Source of the DNA: Blastochloris viridis
Lineage (GTDB): Bacteria > Pseudomonadota > Alphaproteobacteria > Rhizobiales > Xanthobacteraceae
DNA length: 64,000 nt
Assembly: GCF_001402875.1 (NCBI RefSeq)
Contig: NZ_CP012946.1
Span: 350,001-414,000 of the forward strand
Direction: 5' to 3'
The notes under the pieces were generated by a model. It had not been told where the DNA came from. It did no database searches and saw nothing but the letters and a program-made list of their open reading frames with translations. Both the position numbers and the translations under genes were made by a program. Positions 7,840 to 16,497 of the stretch are shown here, in pieces (the first letter of the stretch is position 1; every line of letters begins with the position of its first letter).

Positions 7840-10023
7840 TCAGGCCGGTGGATGGCGGGCCAGGACCAGCCGCGCCTGGATTGTGTCCGCAGCCGTGGAA
7901 CGCGGCACTGCCTTGACCTCGACCTCAAGGCCGAGGTCGGCGAGCGCCGCAGTCAGCTCGGCCAGGGTCAGGAAGGCGGGGCCGCCGTGCGTGATCCAGT
8001 CGAGGGCGAACTCCGCCGAGGCGTCGTCATCCTCCAGGAACAGCTCGTCGATCAGCAGGGTGCCGCCGGCGCTGAGGGTGGCGGCGAGCTCGGCGAGCCG
8101 GTCTGGCACCCAGCGCAGGCCGTTGAACAGCACGATGGCGTCGAACGGACCGCCGGCGGGCGGCGCTGCCGCGGGGCCGGTGGGGCAGGCCGCCGGGCCG
8201 ACCGCCCACAGCGCGGAGACCACGCGGTCGCCGGCCGCCTTGCCGTAGCGCCCTGGCCCGGCGCTCACCTCCAGCAGGCGAGCGCCCGGCGGCAGGCCAA
8301 GCTGGCGCAAACCGAAGCGGACCCGGAATGCCACCGCGGCGCCGTTCATGGCGTCCAGATAGCTCGCGGTGAGAGCGGGATCGGCGAAGGCGTCGCGCCG
8401 GCCGGCGAAGCCTGACCTCATCAGCTCGAGCAGGTGCTGGCGGGTGACGACGACGGCCGACAGTTGCGCCTCGAGCGCGGTCGGGCGGTGCGGCGGCGCC
8501 GGTCCGGCGCCGGCCGGCTCGACCAAACCGAACTGCCCGGCAAGGCGCAGCAGCAGTTCGAGCAGCCCCGGATCGAGGCCGAGGTCGGCGGCGATGGCGT
8601 CGGTGGTGTTGTTGCCGTCGAGGGCGCCGAGCACGCCGGCGGCATCCAGCGCGAACGCCAGCTCGCTGCGCTTGTAGGCTCGCGCCGCCGCCGCCACCCG
8701 GTCAGGCGGGCCGCGCCGCCACACCGCCGGCGCGGCGATCTTGCCGCCGTCGGTCCGCGTCAGCACGGTGCGGACACGGACGTCGTCCGGCCGCATCGCC
8801 GGCTGCAGCGTGGCCTCGGCAAAGGCGGAAAACGCCGCGCGGTCGAACGACGCCGGGTCGGTGGGCCACAGCTCGGCGACCAGGCGGTCGCGCCCGCCGG
8901 CGGCCGGGGTCGATTTGGCGACCCGCAGCGCCCGCAGGCCGGGGAACGCCGCCAGGTGTTGCTCGACCTCGAGCGGCGCGATCCAGCGGTCGCCGCGGCG
9001 CAGCGCGGCGCTGTGGCGGCCGAGAATGGTCACCCGGCCCTCGCCGTCCGCCACCGCGACGTCGGCCATGGCGTGCCAGCCGGCCGGGGTGAGAACCTCG
9101 ATCAGGCCGGGGGTGCCGGTGGCAGCGGCGACGCCTTGGTGGTCGATGATGCGAATGGTGGCGCCCGGCATCGGCGTGCCGACGCAGCCGGGCGGCAGCT
9201 CCTCGAAGCCGGACAGCACCGCGCCGGTCTCGGTCGAGCCGTAATTGCGGGCGAGGCCGACTGCAAAGCGGTCGCGAAAGGCGCGGTCGAGCTCGGCCGT
9301 CACCGGGCCGGCGCCAACCATCACCCGGCAGCGCGCCGCGGTGCCGCGGCCCGGCCGCGCCGCCAGCAGGCGCGCCAGCGCCGGCGTCATCACCGTCCAG
9401 TCGGCACCCTGCGCCATTGCCGCGGCGATGGCGCCGAGCGCAGCCGGCGGCAGCGGGTCGGCACACCAGCCGCCCACCACGCAGGCGGCGAACCAGCCGA
9501 GCGCGTAGGCATGCACCAGCGGCGCCGGCACCAGGATGTGCGCTCCGCCGCCGAGCCGCAGCAGGTCGGCATAGCGCTGTCCTTCCGCGATCAGCGACGC
9601 CGCGCTGCGTGGGACCAGCTTCGCCGCGCCGGTCGAGGCCGATGTCGCCAGCACGACGTCCCCCGGCCTCAGCCGGGCCTGGCCGGGCGGGCCGATCAGC
9701 CGCGGCCGCTCGCCCGGCACCAAGCGACGCCCGGCGCCGGCGCGCGCCATCGCCGATGCCTGTTCGCGCTCGGTCGCCTCCGGCGCCAGCGGCAGCGCCG
9801 CGCCGCCGCACGCCCCGATCAGCAGCAGCGCCAATAGGCTCGGCCCGTCGTTGGCGAGCGGCATGGCGATGATCTCGCCGTCGAGCTCGCCGATCTGCGC
9901 CGACTCGCCGTCAACCCAGTCGAGCACGCGCGTCCGCGGCCAGCCCGGAAGCAGCGCGCCGTCATTCGGCCGCAGCCGCAGCGGCGCGAGCAGCGAGCCT
10001 TGGGCGAGCACCGCGTCCATCAT
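7840..10023 (-). CDS. AMP-dependent ligase fused to a methyltransferase-like domain
   Basis: 727 residues. Residues 1 to about 455 form an ANL adenylating domain with P-loop TSASTGAAK (127-135), NYGSTETG (260-267) and a late GGK lysine. From about 460 on comes a winged-helix dimerisation segment and a weak SAM fold with LLEVSAGPGRYG, as in O-methyltransferases. The first part should activate a carboxylic acid and load the adjacent carrier protein; whether the second half still methylates is unclear because its post-I motif region is short and Gly/Pro-rich. The start codon overlaps the radical SAM stop (ATGATGG). A start at 10020 is equally possible. Confidence 0.8.
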   Translation of the reverse strand: MMDAVLAQGSLLAPLRLRPNDGALLPGWPRTRVLDWVDGESAQIGELDGEIIAMPLANDGPSLLALLLIGACGGAALPLAPEATEREQASAMARAGAGRRLVPGERPRLIGPPGQARLRPGDVVLATSASTGAAKLVPRSAASLIAEGQRYADLLRLGGGAHILVPAPLVHAYALGWFAACVVGGWCADPLPPAALGAIAAAMAQGADWTVMTPALARLLAARPGRGTAARCRVMVGAGPVTAELDRAFRDRFAVGLARNYGSTETGAVLSGFEELPPGCVGTPMPGATIRIIDHQGVAAATGTPGLIEVLTPAGWHAMADVAVADGEGRVTILGRHSAALRRGDRWIAPLEVEQHLAAFPGLRALRVAKSTPAAGGRDRLVAELWPTDPASFDRAAFSAFAEATLQPAMRPDDVRVRTVLTRTDGGKIAAPAVWRRGPPDRVAAAARAYKRSELAFALDAAGVLGALDGNNTTDAIAADLGLDPGLLELLLRLAGQFGLVEPAGAGPAPPHRPTALEAQLSAVVVTRQHLLELMRSGFAGRRDAFADPALTASYLDAMNGAAVAFRVRFGLRQLGLPPGARLLEVSAGPGRYGKAAGDRVVSALWAVGPAACPTGPAAAPPAGGPFDAIVLFNGLRWVPDRLAELAATLSAGGTLLIDELFLEDDDASAEFALDWITHGGPAFLTLAELTAALADLGLEVEVKAVPRSTAADTIQARLVLARHPPA

Positions 10024-11120
10024 GCCGCGTGCTCCGCAACGTGCTCGGCCTTGATGCCGGCGATCCGCTCGCGCACCGCGGCGGGGCGGTAGGGCGGGCT
10101 GGCGCACAATTCGTCCAGCGAGATGTCGTCGTCGAAATAGAGCGACAGCAGGTCCCATGGCGTGAAGCAGCCGCGGCAGGCGGCGAGCCGTGGCCGCGGC
10201 GCCAGCAGGGCGCGATAGAGCGGGGCGCGGCCGACCCGCGCCAGCGCCGCCTGCCAGCCGTCGCCGGCGGCGTTGCCGAGTTCGCTGAACCAGATGTTGG
10301 GACAGGCGGTGATGGTGCCGTCGCTGAAGCTCGACACCACCAGTCGCGGCAGGTGGCAGCGGGCGCTGCGGCCGCCGTCGTGGAGAAACCGCACCAGCCG
10401 GTCGAGATAGGCTTTGGGCGGCAGGATGCGGGCGAAGCGCTCGAACGCCGCCGCCAGTGCCTCGACATGGCCGATCTGGTCGGGCCGGCAGGCGAAGTGC
10501 GCGCTGTCCGGCCCGCGGACCGGGAACGGCAGGAACCGAAGTTCGGTGCCGAACCGGTCCAGCCAGGCGGCGAACGCCACGAGGTGTTGGGCGCTGCGCG
10601 AATGGACGACGGCGTACACCTCGAGCGGCAGCCCGGCTTCGATCGCTGCGGCGATGCGGGCGATGATCTTGTCGTGGAGGTCGCCGCGCGGCACCCGGAA
10701 GCTGTTGCCCTCGAACAGGTGCGAATCGAGCGAGATTTGCAGCGTGACGTTGGAATGCTGCGCGAGCCGTCGAAGGTGCTCGGGCCGGAGCAGGGCGGCG
10801 TTGGTCTGCACCACCACCGAAGCGAACCGCTGCGCCGCGGCCTCGACCAAGTCTAGCACGTTCTGCACCAGGAACACCTCGCCGCCGGTGATCTTGAGCA
10901 GCGGCGTGCCGAACTCGGTGGCGATGCGCTCGATCACCGTGTCGATGCGTTGGCCGAGCGGCGTGCTCGCGCTGTAGCAGCCGCGCTGCGGTGGCGCGAA
11001 AATCAGCTGTTCGCGGTGCGAACGCTTGAGGTTGCTCTGGCCGGTCAGGCAGTAGGCGCATGACAGGTTGCAGTCGGTCTCGTTGATGACGAGGTCGTTG
11101 CCAAGCAGCGTGCCGCTCAT
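10020..11120 (-). CDS. Radical SAM enzyme
   Basis: 366 residues. The [4Fe-4S] motif CNLSCAYC (C17, C21, C24) lies close to the N-terminus, followed by LLKITGGEVFL, the GGE motif that contacts SAM. The C-terminus has extra cysteines, including CP near NIW and ACRGCF, suggesting a second, SPASM-like cluster site. It is flanked by 4-bp overlaps with the B12-type enzyme upstream and the ligase downstream, so the three are made together. Substrate unknown; small-molecule or carrier-bound chemistry is more likely than peptide modification since no precursor peptide is visible. Confidence 0.85.
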   Translation of the reverse strand: MSGTLLGNDLVINETDCNLSCAYCLTGQSNLKRSHREQLIFAPPQRGCYSASTPLGQRIDTVIERIATEFGTPLLKITGGEVFLVQNVLDLVEAAAQRFASVVVQTNAALLRPEHLRRLAQHSNVTLQISLDSHLFEGNSFRVPRGDLHDKIIARIAAAIEAGLPLEVYAVVHSRSAQHLVAFAAWLDRFGTELRFLPFPVRGPDSAHFACRPDQIGHVEALAAAFERFARILPPKAYLDRLVRFLHDGGRSARCHLPRLVVSSFSDGTITACPNIWFSELGNAAGDGWQAALARVGRAPLYRALLAPRPRLAACRGCFTPWDLLSLYFDDDISLDELCASPPYRPAAVRERIAGIKAEHVAEHAA

Positions 11121-12868
11121 GCCGAAATCCTCGCGGGCTGGCTGGCGGCGGCGATGGCGGCGACGTCGATGCCGTGCCGGCGCAGCCGCAGCCCGTAGCG
11201 CATCTTGAGGCGTTCGATCTGCTCGATGCGGTCGAGGAACAGGCGCTGGGTCGGTGCCGCCCAGCGCCGGGCGTCGGCGACCTCGAGCCGGCCGGTCTCA
11301 GCGCGGTCGGTCAGTTCGCACACCAGCGCGAAATTGTGCCGGGCCATCTCGTGCTTGATCGCGGCGAGCTCGGTGCGGAACCCGGCGAGAATGTCACCGG
11401 CGACGCCGTCGCCGGGGTACGCCCGTGCGATCCGGCTGATGAAATTGTGGAGCACGATGTCGTAGGTCTCGAACCGGAACACGGCGGGGACCTCGCGCAG
11501 CGTGCTGTTGTGCGAATACTCCTCGTCGAAGATGGCGCTGAGGCAGCTCGCCAGGCGCTGAATGCGCTCGTCGCGGTAACGGTAGGCGTAGGGGTTGAGC
11601 GTCTGATGGAAGTCGGGCGACAGCATGCCCGCGGACGCCAGGGTCTCGACCACCTCTGCCCCCGGATAGAGTTCGAGCCGAACGGTAAAGCGCCGCAGAT
11701 TGTGGCCGACATGGTCGCGCAGGAAAGCGTGGTTGGCCCGCACGGTGTCGAAGCTCGACCACGGATGGAAGGCGATGAAGCCGAACGCGACATGCACCCC
11801 GAGCCGGCGCAGCAGCGCGATGATGCGGGTGTTGTCGGCAAGCCGGGAGCGCTTGTGCCAGCGCTCAAGGTCGGCGTCGTTGCCGGACTCGATGCCGACG
11901 CAGACCTTTTCCAGTCCCGCCCGCCACAGCAGCTCGAGCAGCGGCTGGTCGGCCGCGCTCCAATTTTGGGCCTGCATGAACACGTTGAAATAGATGCGGA
12001 GGTTGCGGGCGATGATCTCCTCGGCGATGGCGCGGACCCGCGCCTTGCCGATCTCGCCGCCGCCGGGGTCCTCGAAGGTGGAGTCGATGAAATCGAAGGT
12101 GTTGCAGCCGAAGCGGCCGACCAGCGCCGCGATCTCGTCGACGATGCGGCGGGGCGAGGCGCCGCGCCAGGGCTTCGCCGCCGGCCCGACGCCATTGCGG
12201 CTATGCGGCGCGTTGCAGAAGGCGCAGCGGCCGGTGCAGCCGCGGCTGGTGGAAAGGCGCACATAGGGCAGCCGGCCGCCGTGGCGGGCGAGCTGGTCGC
12301 GGGCGGGAAATGGCAGGCGGTCGAGGTCGGAGGCGCCGCGCTGGATCGCCGTCTCGGCGATGGTGCCGTCGGCGCGGCGCCAGCACAGGCTCGGCACCGC
12401 GCCGAGGTCGCCGCCGCCATGCACCGTCTCGGCAAGGCGCAGCATCGGGATTTCGCCCTCGCCGCGCACCACGGCGTCGAGGAACTGCCAGCCCGAGTTC
12501 GTCAGCAGCGTGGCGCCGAGATGGGTCGCCACCGCGCCGCCGCCGACGATCAGCGGCGCCGGACCCAGCGCCGCGCGCAGGCGGGCGCCGAACCGGCGGG
12601 CCGGCTCGACCGCGACCGTGGTGAGGCCGATGCCGACGATGTCCGGCCGCAGCGCGATGATCTCGGCGAGGGCGTCGTCGTCGCGGTCGAGTTCGGCCTC
12701 GATGATGGCGACCTCGGCCCCGGCGGCGCGCAGCACCGCGGCGATGTAGGCCGGCCCAAGGTGCTCGGGGCTGTCGACCAGATCGCCGCACAGCAGGACC
12801 GGCAGCGCCACCCGCAGCGGTCGCGGCCTCGACAGCTCGATCCGTGGCGTGAGGTCGGACCACTCCAT
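11117..12868 (-). CDS. B12-binding-type radical SAM enzyme (BchE-like layout)
   Basis: 583 residues. Residues about 18-150 form a Rossmann-like cobalamin-binding-type domain (GPAYIAAVLRAAGAEVAIIEAE ... LIVGGGA), and the radical SAM core carries STSRGCTGRCAFC (C211, C215, C218) and KVCVGIESGNDADL. I see no DxHxxG motif, so any cobalamin would be bound without a lower axial histidine, as in many class members. Such enzymes methylate unactivated carbons or do ring chemistry. TGAGGGAA precedes the ATG. The long C-terminal region (about 440-583) is helical and unassigned. Confidence 0.85.
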   Translation of the reverse strand: MEWSDLTPRIELSRPRPLRVALPVLLCGDLVDSPEHLGPAYIAAVLRAAGAEVAIIEAELDRDDDALAEIIALRPDIVGIGLTTVAVEPARRFGARLRAALGPAPLIVGGGAVATHLGATLLTNSGWQFLDAVVRGEGEIPMLRLAETVHGGGDLGAVPSLCWRRADGTIAETAIQRGASDLDRLPFPARDQLARHGGRLPYVRLSTSRGCTGRCAFCNAPHSRNGVGPAAKPWRGASPRRIVDEIAALVGRFGCNTFDFIDSTFEDPGGGEIGKARVRAIAEEIIARNLRIYFNVFMQAQNWSAADQPLLELLWRAGLEKVCVGIESGNDADLERWHKRSRLADNTRIIALLRRLGVHVAFGFIAFHPWSSFDTVRANHAFLRDHVGHNLRRFTVRLELYPGAEVVETLASAGMLSPDFHQTLNPYAYRYRDERIQRLASCLSAIFDEEYSHNSTLREVPAVFRFETYDIVLHNFISRIARAYPGDGVAGDILAGFRTELAAIKHEMARHNFALVCELTDRAETGRLEVADARRWAAPTQRLFLDRIEQIERLKMRYGLRLRRHGIDVAAIAAASQPARISA

Positions 12869-12882
12869 CACGGCGCGTTCCC

Positions 12883-14406
12883 TCACAGATAGCCGAGCTG
12901 GGCGAGGCGCCGCTCGATCTCGACCTGATCGGCGAGATTGCGGGCGGCGGGCGAGGCGCCGAAACGGCGGGCCCGCTCGCGCGCCGGTGCCACGGCGTCG
13001 GCGTCGCGAACGGTGCCGTCGAGGTGGTCGGGGACCGGCAGGCCGAGCCGGGCGAGGCAGGTCGGCGCAACGTCCTCGACGGCGTAGTCGCGTGCCGGCG
13101 CGGCGAGCGACAGCCCGCGGGCGAACAGGATGCCGTCGGGGCGGTGGATGCCGGCCTGGGCCGGCGGCCCCCACAGCCCGTCAGCGACGGCGGGTGCCGC
13201 CATCACGTCCCAGCGGCGCGGCAGCAGGATCAGGTCCGGGGCATCCGCGACACGGTGACCGCAATAGACGCTTTCGCGCGGCACCACGTCGAACACCGGC
13301 TGGTCGTCGAGCCGGACGGCGGCGATGGCGTCGATGACGTCGCGGGCGACCGCCTCGGCATCGTCGCCGACGATGCCGTCGCGCTGGCGGCCGCGCCGGT
13401 TGAGGTTGACGCCGAAGCAGCCGGGCGCGGGCATGAAGGCGCGCGTTGCGCTCCAATCGACGGTGCGGCCGCTGTCGGCGGCGGTGAACCAGCCGGCGGC
13501 GAGCGCGGCGTCGACGTCGGTGAAGAAGCGCTTGCAGCAGCGCGGGGCGGCGGCGTCGGCCGCGCTGGCGCGGCAGGCGAGCAGGCCGGCTTGCTCCAGC
13601 AGCGCATTGACGTTGAAGGTGGCGCGGCAGAGGCCGAAGCCGTGGTCGGAGGCCACCACCACCGGCACGTCATCGTCGATGGCGTCGAGCAGCCGCTCCA
13701 GCGCGCGGTCGATGGCACGGTAGGCGGTCTCGACCTCGGGGCCGGGCTCATCGCCCTGTCCCCAATAATAGTGCGAGACGCGGTCGACCTCGGTGAACAC
13801 CGCGATCAGGACGTCGACCGGGCGCGCCTCGAGCAGATAGAGAATGGTGTCGGTCTTGCGCTCGATCTGCTCGCAGGCGGCGGTGAGGTAGTCGACGTCG
13901 TCGCGGTACATGGTGACGAGGTCGGACTGGTAGTGCAGGCCCTGCCGCGCCAGGTCGTGGATGAGGTCCTTGGGGTGGGCGTAGCCGAGCGTCGGCGTCA
14001 GCGGCCATGTCACCATGAAGCCGCGCTCGAGCGGCGCCGGCGGATGGGTCATCGGCACGTGGTAGAGGCCGACCGCGAGGCCGTGGCGCTCCAGCGTGCG
14101 CCACAGCGGCTCGCGGCCGAAATCGCCGACGGTGACGAGGGCGGGGCGATAATTCGGCGCCTGCAGCTGCCAGAACTGGTAGATGCCGTGCTCGCCCGGC
14201 CCGACGCCGGTGAACATGCTGGCCCAGCCCGGCGCGGTGTGCGGGGGGAACGGCGTCATCAGCGGCGCCCGCGGCTGCGCTGCCGCAAGGCGCGCCAGCG
14301 TCGGCAGCCTGCCTTCGGCGCACCAGCGGCCGACCAGCCGGTCGGACGCACCGTCGATGCCGACGATCACCAGCCGCGGGCGGGGTCGGGTGCGGTGTCC
14401 GGTCAT
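12883..14406 (-). CDS. Alkaline-phosphatase-superfamily phosphodiesterase, active-site intact
   Basis: 507 residues of the type I phosphodiesterase/nucleotide pyrophosphatase group. The metal and catalytic residues are visible: IVGIDG (D18), nucleophile T57 in PHTAPGWASMFTG, VDRVSHYYWG (D208, H212), SDHGFG (D254, H255) and a late IHRPDG histidine. No signal peptide, so cytoplasmic. GAGGAAGG precedes the ATG. It is the first gene of the seven-gene minus-strand operon running to the deacetylase. It could release a phospho- or nucleotide-linked intermediate. Its degenerate paralogue starts 91 bp away on the other strand. Confidence 0.85.
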   Translation of the reverse strand: MTGHRTRPRPRLVIVGIDGASDRLVGRWCAEGRLPTLARLAAAQPRAPLMTPFPPHTAPGWASMFTGVGPGEHGIYQFWQLQAPNYRPALVTVGDFGREPLWRTLERHGLAVGLYHVPMTHPPAPLERGFMVTWPLTPTLGYAHPKDLIHDLARQGLHYQSDLVTMYRDDVDYLTAACEQIERKTDTILYLLEARPVDVLIAVFTEVDRVSHYYWGQGDEPGPEVETAYRAIDRALERLLDAIDDDVPVVVASDHGFGLCRATFNVNALLEQAGLLACRASAADAAAPRCCKRFFTDVDAALAAGWFTAADSGRTVDWSATRAFMPAPGCFGVNLNRRGRQRDGIVGDDAEAVARDVIDAIAAVRLDDQPVFDVVPRESVYCGHRVADAPDLILLPRRWDVMAAPAVADGLWGPPAQAGIHRPDGILFARGLSLAAPARDYAVEDVAPTCLARLGLPVPDHLDGTVRDADAVAPARERARRFGASPAARNLADQVEIERRLAQLGYL

Positions 14407-14462
14407 GGCGGCTGGGCCTTCCTCATGCGCACCGGCTGGACGGCGGTGGACACGTCTAGGTT

Positions 14463-14481
14463 TTGCGATATCATTACGCAA
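14463..14481. promoter_or_regulatory. Inverted repeat between the two phosphodiesterase genes
   Basis: TTGCG at 14463-14467 and CGCAA at 14477-14481 are separated by ATATCATTA in the A+T-rich core of a 91-bp divergent spacer. A symmetric site here could serve both operons. Only the symmetry and position support it. Confidence 0.35.
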
Positions 14482-14497
14482 CTTTAGCGAGCGCGCA

Positions 14498-15775
14498 ATG
14501 GTCGCTGTCGTCGCCGTCACCGAGGGCCTCGATCTGGGGTTGCTGGCCACGCCCCGCGGCCGGGCGGCCTGCCCGTGGCTGACCCGGCATCTGGCGGCGG
14601 CGCCGTGGTGGCGGCTGCCGTGCGGGCCGGCGCCCTATGAGCCGTCGAACCTCGCCACCGCCTTCACCGGCCGCGGCCGCGGCCACCACGGCTGCTATTC
14701 CTACTGGCGGATTCGCGGCGATGACGGCGGCCCGCCCGCTGTGCTGACCAGCGGCGACGTGCGCCAACCCTGGCTGTGGGTGTGGCGGGAGCTGGCCGGG
14801 CTGCGGATCGCGGTGCTCAATGTCCAGCTCACCTATCCGCCCACGCCGCTCGACGGTGTGCTGCTCGCCTATCTGATGCAGCAGACGCTGCGCTATGCCT
14901 ACCCGCCGGGATTCGAGCACGAGATGAGGCGGCGGGGGCTTCGCTACGGCCACGACGTCTCGGTGTTCTATCGTGGCGAGCCGGCGGCCTCGTTCCGCGA
15001 CCGGGTGCTGGCGGTGGCGCGCTATCAGTTGGAAACCGCGCTCGCGGTCGGCCGCGGCCACGACCTTCTCATCGTCAATCTCACGGTGGCCGACCGGCTG
15101 TCCCATTTCCTCTGGCACGAACTGGCGGCGCCGGGCGCGGCTGAGCCGGCGGTGCTGGCGGGCTACGCCTTCGTCGACCGGGCGCTGGCGGCGCTCGACG
15201 ATCTTGCCGGCACCGATCCGCTGCTGGTGCTGTCGGAGATCGGGTTCGGTCCGCTGGTCCGCTTCGAGTCGCTCAACCGCGCGCTGGCCGCCGCCGGCTT
15301 CTGCCACGACGATCCGAACGGCGAGGCGGTATCGCCACGCACCCGCGCGCGGGAGGCGGTGCAGGGCAGCCACGGCATCGTGCTGGCAGCGCCCGGATCG
15401 GACCCGACGCTGCGCCAGGAGGTGATCGGGTGCCTGCTCGAGGCGCGGGCCGAGGACGGCGCGCGGCTGGTCGCCGCCGCGCTGCCGCGCGAGGAGGTCT
15501 ATGACGGACCGGCGCTGGCCGAGGCGCCCGACATCGTGGTGATTCCGGCCGACCCTGCCCGGCCGCCGGGCGGTGACCCGCGCTGGGCCCGCCACGTCAA
15601 TCGCCATCTGCAGACCGGTTGGCATCGCGACGACGGCTTCGTGCTGGTGCGGGGCGGTCGCGCCGTGGCCGACACGGCGCGGCCGGCCTCGCTGGAGAGC
15701 ATCGCGCCGACGATCGCCGCACTGGCCGGACGCGACGCCCCGTCGTGGTGCGCGCCGGTGCTGGCCCACCGATGA
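14498..15775 (+). CDS. Degenerate alkaline-phosphatase-superfamily protein
   Basis: 425 residues, clearly of the same superfamily as the divergent neighbour, but with key positions changed. The first metal Asp reads VTEG (E9), the nucleophile Thr position falls on E48 in YEPSNLATAFTG, and SDHGFG is SEIGFG (E247, I248). ADRLSHF (D199, H203) and the late WHRDDG histidine remain. A phosphatase of the normal mechanism is therefore unlikely; it may be a binding or regulatory partner, or work differently. It leads a plus-strand operon with the HAD, kelch and TfoX-like genes. Confidence 0.7.
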   Translation: MVAVVAVTEGLDLGLLATPRGRAACPWLTRHLAAAPWWRLPCGPAPYEPSNLATAFTGRGRGHHGCYSYWRIRGDDGGPPAVLTSGDVRQPWLWVWRELAGLRIAVLNVQLTYPPTPLDGVLLAYLMQQTLRYAYPPGFEHEMRRRGLRYGHDVSVFYRGEPAASFRDRVLAVARYQLETALAVGRGHDLLIVNLTVADRLSHFLWHELAAPGAAEPAVLAGYAFVDRALAALDDLAGTDPLLVLSEIGFGPLVRFESLNRALAAAGFCHDDPNGEAVSPRTRAREAVQGSHGIVLAAPGSDPTLRQEVIGCLLEARAEDGARLVAAALPREEVYDGPALAEAPDIVVIPADPARPPGGDPRWARHVNRHLQTGWHRDDGFVLVRGGRAVADTARPASLESIAPTIAALAGRDAPSWCAPVLAHR

Positions 15776-15801
15776 GCCGGCACAAGGGGGGAGAGCGAAC
15801 C

Positions 15802-16497
15802 ATGGCGAGACCGGCGGTGATCTTCGATCTTGACGGCGTCCTGGTCGATAGCTGGGGGGTGGCGCGTCGCGCGCTCGCCGCCGCCCTGGCGGAGGTCGGC
15901 TTTACCGGCGAGGTTCCGCTCGCCGGCTTTCGCGTCCGGCTCGGCAAGCCGCTGCCGGTGATCTTGGGCGAACTCGGGCTGCCGGGGTCGGCCGCGGCGG
16001 CGTTCGACCGCCACGCCCTGGCGATGACCGAGGCGGTAACGGCGTTTCCCGGTGTCGCCGCGCTGCTGTTGCGGCTGCGGCGGGCGGAGGTCGCGGTCGG
16101 CGTCGTCACCGGCAAGGCGCGGACGCGCTCGCTCGCGGTGCTGGAGCACACCCGGCTTGCCGGTGCGATCGACGCGCTGGTGACGCCGGACGATGCGCCC
16201 GGCAAGCCGGACCCGGCGGCGCTGCGCCACTGCCTCGTCGCGCTTGGTGCCGACGAGGCGCTGTTCTTCGTCGGCGACACCGCGGTGGACCGCCAGACCG
16301 CGCGCGCCGCCGCCGTGCCGGCCGCGCTCGCAGCGTGGGGGCCGGGTCGCGCCGCTGCGGTAGAGCCGTGGGATCTGCGGTTTGAGACGCCGTGCGCGCT
16401 GGTGCGCCATGTTCTCGGCGCGGACAAGGTACTCGACACTGGCGTCGCCGCTGCGACGCTCGCGCCTTCAATGAACAGTCGGGGAGATTGGATATGA
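15802..16497 (+). CDS. HAD-superfamily phosphatase
   Basis: 231 residues. HAD motifs in order: FDLDGVLVDS (D9 nucleophile, D11), VVTGK (motif II), GKPDP (motif III lysine) and FFVGDTAVD (motif IV). A helical cap lies between motifs I and II, as in phosphoglycolate phosphatase and beta-phosphoglucomutase-like enzymes. A GGGGGGAGAG ribosome site 10 bp upstream selects ATG 15802 over an in-frame ATG at 15772 that overlaps the previous stop. Phosphatases of this family (RifM, NtdB) dephosphorylate or release kanosamine intermediates; the same role here is inference. Confidence 0.85.
   Translation: MARPAVIFDLDGVLVDSWGVARRALAAALAEVGFTGEVPLAGFRVRLGKPLPVILGELGLPGSAAAAFDRHALAMTEAVTAFPGVAALLLRLRRAEVAVGVVTGKARTRSLAVLEHTRLAGAIDALVTPDDAPGKPDPAALRHCLVALGADEALFFVGDTAVDRQTARAAAVPAALAAWGPGRAAAVEPWDLRFETPCALVRHVLGADKVLDTGVAAATLAPSMNSRGDWI

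Noticed and set aside
10024..11061. N-terminal extension of the ligase frame through the radical SAM gene
   Set aside because: The extension is Arg/Pro/Ala-rich shadow sequence; the ligase start overlaps the radical SAM stop in the normal coupled way.
10020..12868. RiPP cluster with radical SAM maturases
   Set aside because: No short precursor-peptide gene or recognition element is seen near the radical SAM genes; the ACP and ligase context fits small-molecule chemistry better.
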